This document shows positions 39,139 to 44,082 of a stretch of DNA of 44,082 bases, one piece after another; position 1 is the stretch's first letter, and each line of letters begins with the position of its first letter. Source of the DNA: Chloroflexota bacterium (lineage in GTDB: Bacteria > Chloroflexota > Anaerolineae > Anaerolineales > Villigracilaceae); the NCBI GenBank assembly GCA_016234555.1, contig JACRBJ010000055.1, positions 1-44,082 on the forward strand, in the 5' to 3' direction. The notes beneath the pieces are model-generated. The model had not been told where the DNA came from and searched no databases. It saw only the letters and a list, made by a program, of their open reading frames with translations. Position numbers and translations under genes: made by a program.

Positions 39139-41550
39139 TTATAGCAAACTTATCGGGTCAACTTCAATTCGCCAGTCGCGCAGTTTGAAATCTCGAAGCA
39201 GGGACACGGGATCGGGTCCGCGCACGACGATTTGCCAGCGGTGGATGCCGTCCACTTTGGAGAAGAAGGACGGGACGGGACCGATCAACTCCGTCTGATG
39301 GCGTTTCTCCGCCTCGATTCTCTCCCGCAGCCTGATCGCTGTTTTCTGCGACTCTTCCTCCGCTTTGAGCGGGTCGGCGTGACGATATTCCAGCCGCACG
39401 AGTCTCGCGTAGGGCGGATACCCCAACTGACGGCGATACTCCAACTCGCGTTCGTAGAAGCCATTCACGTCATGTCCCGCCGCAAATTGGATGGCGTAAT
39501 GTTCGGGCATGAAGGTTTGCAAAATCACCTTGCCACCCAGCGTTGACCTGCCCGCGCGCCCCGCCACCTGAGTCAGCGTTTGAAAGACTCGCTCGCTGGC
39601 AAACGGGTCGGGCAGATTCAGCCCCACGTCCGCAAGCACAATGCCAACGAGAGTCACCAAAGGCAGGTCGAGACCTTTGGCAAGCATTTGAGTCCCGACC
39701 AGCACATCGGCTTGATGATTGGAAAAATACGTGAGGATGATTTCATGGGCGTCCTTTTGGCGCGTGGTGTCCCAGTCCCAACGCAAAGTGCGGACGTTGG
39801 GGAACATGGCTTGCACATCGGCTTCGACCTTTTCGCTACCAAGCCCAAACTCGCGGATTTGTGTGCTCTGACAAGCTGGGCAGGTCTTTGGTCTCTGGCG
39901 CGTGTACCCGCAATGGTGACAAAGCAAATGTACTTTATCTTCCAGATGCAAGGTCAACGGCGTTTCGCAGTTGGGACATTTCAACACATGTCCGCAGTCA
40001 CGACAAAAGATGTAGGTGGCTGTCCCGCGTCGGTTGAGGAAGAGGATGGCTTGCTCGCCGCGTGAGATGGTCTCTGCCAGTGACTCAGACAACGTTCTCG
40101 AAAAGATTCCGCGATTACCGTTTTTGAGCTCCTCGCGCATGTCCACAATTTGAACAGGTGGGAGTCCCGTTTCAACGATGCGGCGCGGCAACTCCAGCTT
40201 GGTCAGTTGTCCATTCTCTGCTTGAAATCTTTGCTCCACCGTCGGCGTGGCGGAACCCAGTACACAGACCGCTCCGCACAAACGGGCGTAATCCTGCGCG
40301 GCGGTGACGGCGTGATAATGCGGCGGGTCGGATTGATAAAACGACGAGTCGTGGCACTCGTCAACGACGATCAAACCGATATTTGGCAGCGGCGTAAACA
40401 ACGCCGAACGCGCGCCAATGATAACCTTGAGTTTTCCAGACCGCGCCCGACGCCAGGTATCGTACCGCTCCCCTTCCGAGAGTTTCGAGTGGACCAGTCC
40501 CACCTGACCGGGGAAACGCGAGAGAAAACGCCGCACAGCTTGCGGGGTCAATGCGATCTCAGGCACAAGAATAATGACTTGTTTTCCGCGTTTGATGGTC
40601 TCTTCTGCGGCGCGGAGGTAGATTTCGGTTTTGCCCGATCCCGTAATTCCATACAAAAGATACGTTAAACGTTTAACACTCAACGTTATTTCATCGAGAG
40701 CAGAGGCTTGTTCAGGCGTGAGTTCTAACACCTGATTTCCTATTTCCCTGTTTACCTCTAATTTCCCCAACGGGTCACGGAAGATTTCGTTTTCAAATAA
40801 TCGAATCAAGCCGCGCTCTTCCAGTTCCTGCAAGTCCGCAAGTTTACAACCCGTTTCGGCATAGACCCATGACAGGTTGATGGCGTCGGGCTGCTGGATG
40901 AGGAATCGCAATGCCGCTTGACGCCGCGCCAGAGTCTGTTTGGTGCCGAGGTTGGGCATCTCCGCTTCGGCTTCTTCGGGCGGGACGGAGAGTTGCGCCA
41001 CACGCAGGTATTTTGGTCGCACACGGGGGGCGGGCAAAACATGCTTCGAGGAGAGAATCCCTTTTTTCACCAGAACACCCGCCGTCTTGCGCCAGTCTAC
41101 TTTGGCAAAGTGGGTGTCGATTTGGCGTCCGCGCAACACGCCGCGCTCTTTCAACAATTTGAGAAGGCGGGTTGCAATGACAGATGTTTTTTCCTCGTAA
41201 CTCGTATCTCGTATCTCGTATGAAATATCCGCCTGCTGACTCAACCCCGTGGGCAGCATGAGGCTGACGATGGATGCCAAAGGATTCAGCGTGGATTCCG
41301 CCATCCGAATGGCAAGACCAAGCTGGGGCGGAGTCAAAACAGGAGCTGGGTCGAGCAGGTCAAGGATCGGTTTTGGATTCGCCACCGAGGGAGAATCAAG
41401 CAGCTCGATGATAATCCCCTGAACGGTTTGATTGCCAAAAGGGACCGTAACCAGACATCCCGCCTGAATCTGCGCCGAGAGTTCGGCGGGAACTTCGTAA
41501 TCGAACAGGTCTGAGATTGCAGAAACGTTAACAGCAACACGGGCGAACAT
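39139..41550 (-). CDS. priA: primosomal protein N', replication restart helicase
   Basis: An 803-residue superfamily 2 helicase. The N-terminal DNA-binding part (FDYEVPAEL...VPFGNQTVQGI) is typical. The ATPase has GITGSGKTEI (301-310), DECHD in place of the usual DEEHD, GSATPT and QVAGRAGR. The zinc-binding insert CRDCGHVLKCPNCETPL...CHHCGY...CPAC carries eight Cys. PriA reloads the replisome at stalled forks. Residues 111-121 (YEIRDTSYEEK) are encoded by a stretch that looks like an intergenic repeat word. ATG 41550 has TATAAT six bases upstream and no Shine-Dalgarno; the frame extends 59 codons upstream through the promoter. Confidence 0.95.
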   Translation of the reverse strand: MFARVAVNVSAISDLFDYEVPAELSAQIQAGCLVTVPFGNQTVQGIIIELLDSPSVANPKPILDLLDPAPVLTPPQLGLAIRMAESTLNPLASIVSLMLPTGLSQQADISYEIRDTSYEEKTSVIATRLLKLLKERGVLRGRQIDTHFAKVDWRKTAGVLVKKGILSSKHVLPAPRVRPKYLRVAQLSVPPEEAEAEMPNLGTKQTLARRQAALRFLIQQPDAINLSWVYAETGCKLADLQELEERGLIRLFENEIFRDPLGKLEVNREIGNQVLELTPEQASALDEITLSVKRLTYLLYGITGSGKTEIYLRAAEETIKRGKQVIILVPEIALTPQAVRRFLSRFPGQVGLVHSKLSEGERYDTWRRARSGKLKVIIGARSALFTPLPNIGLIVVDECHDSSFYQSDPPHYHAVTAAQDYARLCGAVCVLGSATPTVEQRFQAENGQLTKLELPRRIVETGLPPVQIVDMREELKNGNRGIFSRTLSESLAETISRGEQAILFLNRRGTATYIFCRDCGHVLKCPNCETPLTLHLEDKVHLLCHHCGYTRQRPKTCPACQSTQIREFGLGSEKVEADVQAMFPNVRTLRWDWDTTRQKDAHEIILTYFSNHQADVLVGTQMLAKGLDLPLVTLVGIVLADVGLNLPDPFASERVFQTLTQVAGRAGRSTLGGKVILQTFMPEHYAIQFAAGHDVNGFYERELEYRRQLGYPPYARLVRLEYRHADPLKAEEESQKTAIRLRERIEAEKRHQTELIGPVPSFFSKVDGIHRWQIVVRGPDPVSLLRDFKLRDWRIEVDPISLL

Positions 41551-41556
41551 GGGGCG

Positions 41557-41564
41557 ATTATAAT
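41557..41564. promoter_or_regulatory. overlapping divergent -10 boxes (ATTATAAT)
   Basis: ATTATAAT gives TATAAT on the minus strand (41557-41562, six bases before priA) and TATAAT on the plus strand (41559-41564, 26 bases before the ATG at 41591). The two polymerases cannot occupy it together. Confidence 0.5.
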
Positions 41565-41590
41565 GGCGATAGTCGAAAACGGAGGCTGAT

Positions 41591-42025
41591 ATGGCGATTA
41601 CGACACTGGTTCTGGGTGCGATTGTGATTTTGGTTTTGGTGGGAGCGCTTGCGCTGATATTCATGAAATCGAACGAGGTGCAACTGACGGGCAAGACGGA
41701 GGACAAACCCGAATGGATGAAGTCCACGCCGCCGCAGGAGACGGTGACTGCGAGCCGCGCCGACGACGAAGGCGTGACACTTTACGACCACGATGAGGGT
41801 GAAAGACTCGCCTCCCCCTTTGCGGAGCAGATCGAAGACATCCTGCGGGCAAAACTGGACAGTGACCCGTTCAACAAGTTCAAGATCGATTTGGGGACAG
41901 GCAAAGATGGCTCGTTGGAAATCTGGGTCGATGGGACAAAGTATGCCAGCGTGGATGAACTCGCCGATGCTGGTTTAAAGAAGGCGTTTCGTGAAGCCGT
42001 GGAAAAGTGGGAGAAGAGCAAGTAG
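41591..42025 (+). CDS. membrane-anchored protein of unknown function
   Basis: A 144-residue protein: one N-terminal transmembrane helix (about 3-24, no signal-peptidase site), a polar linker, and a small C-terminal domain from about residue 75 (AEQIEDILRAKLDSDP...IDLGTGKDGSLEIWVDGTKYASVDELADAGLK). The last part looks like a compact alpha/beta fold exposed to the cytosol or periplasm depending on topology. GGAGG precedes the ATG. It diverges from priA and ends before a strong terminator. Confidence 0.75.
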   Translation: MAITTLVLGAIVILVLVGALALIFMKSNEVQLTGKTEDKPEWMKSTPPQETVTASRADDEGVTLYDHDEGERLASPFAEQIEDILRAKLDSDPFNKFKIDLGTGKDGSLEIWVDGTKYASVDELADAGLKKAFREAVEKWEKSK

Positions 42026-42051
42026 AGTAATGAGTGAGAAGTAACAAGTAA

Positions 42052-42094
42052 AGAGGTGGCGGTCACTTTCGGAAAGTGACCGCCACCTCTTTTT
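42052..42094. terminator. strong bidirectional terminator
   Basis: AGAGGTGGCGGTCACTTT (42052-42069), loop CGG, and its exact complement (42073-42090), with TTTT after. It lies between convergent genes, with AT-rich sequence on both sides. Confidence 0.95.
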
Positions 42095-42110
42095 GCGCAA
42101 ATAATCCCTG

Positions 42111-42935
42111 CTACGATTTCAGAACCACTGCCGCGCCGTAGCCGACGACACGGGCGTAATCTCCGCTGACATCGCCCGAAGTGGCATATTTCAGAATTTG
42201 CACCTTGTTCGCGCCGAGGTCACGCGCCGCCCACAGCATGGACGCGACGGCGGCATGTCCGCAGGCAAAGGCTTTGCCTGTGTGTTCGGCTTCAAAAATG
42301 GATTCTGGATCGAAAGACTTGAAGCGCCTGAGCATTTCCGCGTCGAGGATGCCAGCGGTGCGCTGATCGTAAAAGTGGGATAGGTCAGTTGAGGCGACGA
42401 GGAGCGCGTTTTTACCTTTGAGCGTCTGCGCAAGGGCGCAACCCAGTTGTCTTGCAATGTCCGCTTCCTGTGCGCGGATCATGATCGGCAGGAGTTTGAA
42501 CTCGTTTTTGAGGACGCGTTGTAAAAACGGGAGCTCGATTTCGAGCGAGTGTTCGGGATCGTTGGCAATGGCTGCAATTGGAATTTCGAGGCTGGATCGC
42601 AACTCCGCGAGCGCGGATTGATCCACTTCAATGTTTCCCAGCGGGGTGGCATACGCCTGGTGTTTGGTCGTGATCAACGGGTATTGTGCAAAACTGTGAA
42701 ACGGCGAGAGGACGGCGACCAGATCGGGGGTGAGGTGGCGGACGGCGGCGAAGGCATGGGCGGCGACCGCGCCAGAAAAAAAGTGTCCCGCATGGGGGGC
42801 GATGACGGCGATCACTTCCCCTTTGATCTCGGGGAGGTTGGCAGCGGACAGGTAGTCATCCACACTGGCGGCGAGTTTCTTCGGGTTGCCCGCGTACCAG
42901 TCACCTGCAATCGGGGAAGGACGAAGGTCAAGCAT
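42111..42935 (-). CDS. amrB: MEMO1 family protein, AmmeMemoRadiSam system protein B
   Basis: A 274-residue protein with the MEMO pattern: an N-terminal PSPIAGDWYAGN, APHAGHFFSG with the metal-site His, DPEHSLEIELPFLQ, STDLSHF and CGHAAV. In bacteria these proteins usually occur with an AMMECR1-domain protein and a radical SAM protein; neither is in this window. The precise reaction is unknown. No Shine-Dalgarno is present; TACAAT lies six bases before the ATG, so the mRNA may be leaderless. Confidence 0.9.
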   Translation of the reverse strand: MLDLRPSPIAGDWYAGNPKKLAASVDDYLSAANLPEIKGEVIAVIAPHAGHFFSGAVAAHAFAAVRHLTPDLVAVLSPFHSFAQYPLITTKHQAYATPLGNIEVDQSALAELRSSLEIPIAAIANDPEHSLEIELPFLQRVLKNEFKLLPIMIRAQEADIARQLGCALAQTLKGKNALLVASTDLSHFYDQRTAGILDAEMLRRFKSFDPESIFEAEHTGKAFACGHAAVASMLWAARDLGANKVQILKYATSGDVSGDYARVVGYGAAVVLKS

Positions 42936-42941
42936 GAAATT

Positions 42942-42947
42942 ATTGTA
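42942..42947 (-). promoter_or_regulatory. -10 box TACAAT six bases before amrB
   Basis: Minus-strand TACAAT, then AATTTC and the ATG at 42935. The spacing predicts transcription starting at the ATG. Confidence 0.45.
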
Positions 42948-43058
42948 GCATGAAAGAGAATGGATTTAACACGTCGAAATCGATGCGCTGAACCGGTGTT
43001 TATATTTTTCATCTTTTGCCGCCCACCACCAGCATCGATTTGGGCAGCGAGGGGAAAT

Positions 43059-43087
43059 TTGACTTTTTAAGTGTGGTCTGTGATAAT
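43059..43087 (+). promoter_or_regulatory. promoter TTGACT-17-GATAAT
   Basis: TTGACT (43059-43064), a 17-base spacer and GATAAT (43082-43087), the best sigma-70-like promoter seen in this window. It points to the trypco2-like gene at 43243. A 13-codon ORF (43103-43144, MYELQDNYDGNKI) lies in the leader and may be a remnant. Otherwise 42948-43242 holds nothing recognised. Confidence 0.6.
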
Positions 43088-43242
43088 GGAATTAGGTTGA
43101 GGATGTATGAATTGCAGGATAATTACGACGGCAACAAGATATAAGCAGTTATGTGGAGACTGTCAACCGAGTTTCTAGTTAGCCCTTTGGCACACAAGAC
43201 AAACTTGGCCTTGGTAAAAGGATAAAAACAGGAGATAAAAGC

Positions 43243-43608
43243 ATGGAAAAAATGAAACTTGGTGGCTTTATTGCGCAGACACTTATAGAGATTATTGATG
43301 GTGTTTCTGTTGCTCAGGCATATGCTAAAGAAAATAATGCCAGCATAAACCCTCAGCATGTAAAATGGTCAGATACTAAAAAGAGCTTTTATGTTTCTGA
43401 TTCAATTGACAAAGATGAAGCTCCACTACTTAGTCCCATTGAATTCGAAATCCTTTTAACCATTGGCGAAGATGATAAAGCGCAAGGTGGTTTGGGAATT
43501 TTCGCCGCCTCTTTAGGTATAGGAATCAAGGGAGAGGCAAAGGAATATTCAGAAACTGCAAACAGAATTAAGTTTCAGATACTTGCCAAACTTCCTCAGC
43601 AAAGATAA
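43243..43608 (+). CDS. trypco2-like domain protein
   Basis: A 121-residue protein starting with a helix (FIAQTLIEIIDGVSVAQAYA), then a beta-rich part ending in KAQGGLGIFAASLGIGIKG, NRIKFQILAKLP. The late Gly-rich strand pair and final RIxFxIxxxLP resemble the trypco2 domain, a small domain found with peptidase and NTPase modules in conflict systems; this is a pattern match from memory. AGGAG precedes ATG 43243. It is AT-rich compared with the rest of the window and lies near an IS end, suggesting acquired DNA. Confidence 0.55.
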   Translation: MEKMKLGGFIAQTLIEIIDGVSVAQAYAKENNASINPQHVKWSDTKKSFYVSDSIDKDEAPLLSPIEFEILLTIGEDDKAQGGLGIFAASLGIGIKGEAKEYSETANRIKFQILAKLPQQR

Positions 43609-43945
43609 AGTTTTTCAATATCTAAACTAAATGGGACTGGCTCAACAGCGCGGAGTCTCGTGATAAACATCATCATGGCAGGTATCGGCATATTACTTGC
43701 ACACTTCTTGATGGATTGATTTTGTGATTATAATTTTTGAGTGATTATAAAAAACGGACTGACAAATTGTGCAGTGGATTGACAGGATTCTGCGACGCAC
43801 TTTGCGTCAAGCATTTCGCGTACGCGTGGCTTCGAGTTTTTTCTGTGGCGCCAAGGCGCCATCCGCGCCCACCCGCTTGTGGGTAATGTCAACTGCTAGG
43901 CGCTGGCTCAAGATTAATTCATCACATTCATAAGTTTTATGAAAT
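43609..43945. other. gene-poor, hairpin-rich stretch next to an IS end
   Basis: No convincing gene. Short palindromes are GACGCACTTTGCGTC (43793-43807), GGCGCCAAGGCGCC (43847-43860) and CCCAC/GTGGG (43868-43883). A 14-codon hydrophobic ORF near 43676 is not supported. Confidence 0.5.
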
Positions 43946-43960
43946 GCTCTGTTGCAAAGA
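43946..43960. mobile_element. probable IS terminal repeat
   Basis: GCTCTGTTGCAAAGA lies ten bases beyond the transposase stop. Similar xCTxTGTTGCAAA ends are common in IS elements. The other end is outside the window, so the repeat cannot be confirmed. Confidence 0.4.
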
Positions 43961-43969
43961 TAATGTGAA

Positions 43970-44082
43970 CTAGCGATGAATGTTGTAGACCAAGGCCTTG
44001 ATAATCGGCTCGCGGTTCTGAAGTTGTGTCTTTCGAGAACGGATGGTATCACCAAACTTGCGTTTGATCACAGAATTGACCG
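43970..44082 (-). CDS. DDE transposase C-terminus (5' part beyond the window)
   Basis: The minus frame enters at 44080 and stops at TAG 43972-43970. It reads VNSVIKRKFGDTIRSRKTQL and then NREPIIKALVYNIHR. The pattern SVIKRKFG...LRSR is typical of the end of IS4/IS5-like transposases, which usually have the last catalytic Glu just upstream of this segment. Only 36 residues are visible. Confidence 0.75.
   Translation of the reverse strand, partial: VNSVIKRKFGDTIRSRKTQLQNREPIIKALVYNIHR

Noticed and set aside
43676..43720. A 14-codon hydrophobic ORF after the trypco2-like gene
   Set aside because: Too short, no ribosome-binding site, and nothing links it to a known toxin family.

Overview
The window looks like a chromosomal segment of a bacterium of the phylum Chloroflexota, most likely class Anaerolineae. 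This rests on gene content and style, not on a database search: many lipoproteins with Pro/Thr-rich linkers, a fused ATP-synthase b/delta subunit, a complex I cluster with two nuoM genes, several genes whose -10 box lies only 6-8 bases before the start codon, and many palindromic intergenic elements. Most genes are GC-rich. A few short ones (10090-10590, 15312-15620, 43243-43608) are visibly AT-richer and may be acquired.

Left part (1-20.7 kb). The window opens inside a STAND-type NTPase with TPR repeats, followed by an MNT nucleotidyltransferase/HEPN pair and a lone urocanate hydratase on the minus strand. A plus-strand housekeeping operon follows: fabG, an Asp23-like gene, nusB, a tatA/B-like gene and tatC. 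Next come a large lipoprotein with a sugar-hydrolase-like C-terminus, a small lipoprotein, a 7 x 21-bp tandem repeat, a GT-C-like membrane protein, a zinc-ribbon protein, a pirin, another lipoprotein, a Nudix hydrolase, a possible non-coding RNA, a kinase/response-regulator pair facing a kinase fragment, a GNAT acetyltransferase and murE.

Centre (20.8-32.4 kb). Twelve minus-strand genes encode membrane sectors only. In transcription order they are nuoA-H-J-K-L-M-M-N and then atpZ/I-like, atpB, atpE and an atpF/delta fusion. The peripheral complex I subunits (NuoB, C, D, E, F, G, I) and the whole F1 sector are absent, so both machines must be completed from elsewhere. The tandem nuoM genes and an extended NuoL match a complex I with an extra antiporter-like subunit. 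One NuoM has lost the usual TM7 lysine.

Right part (32.5-44.1 kb). This holds a lipoprotein with a tiny coupled membrane-protein gene, an APC-family permease, a metallophosphoesterase, a Crp/Fnr regulator, a phosphoribosyltransferase, a polytopic membrane protein, priA diverging from a small anchored protein, a MEMO/AmrB-family protein, an AT-rich trypco2-like gene and the C-terminal end of an IS transposase cut by the window edge.

A recurring theme is the set of palindromic intergenic elements. At least ten loci carry them, often touching a stop codon, and several share sequence words with each other.
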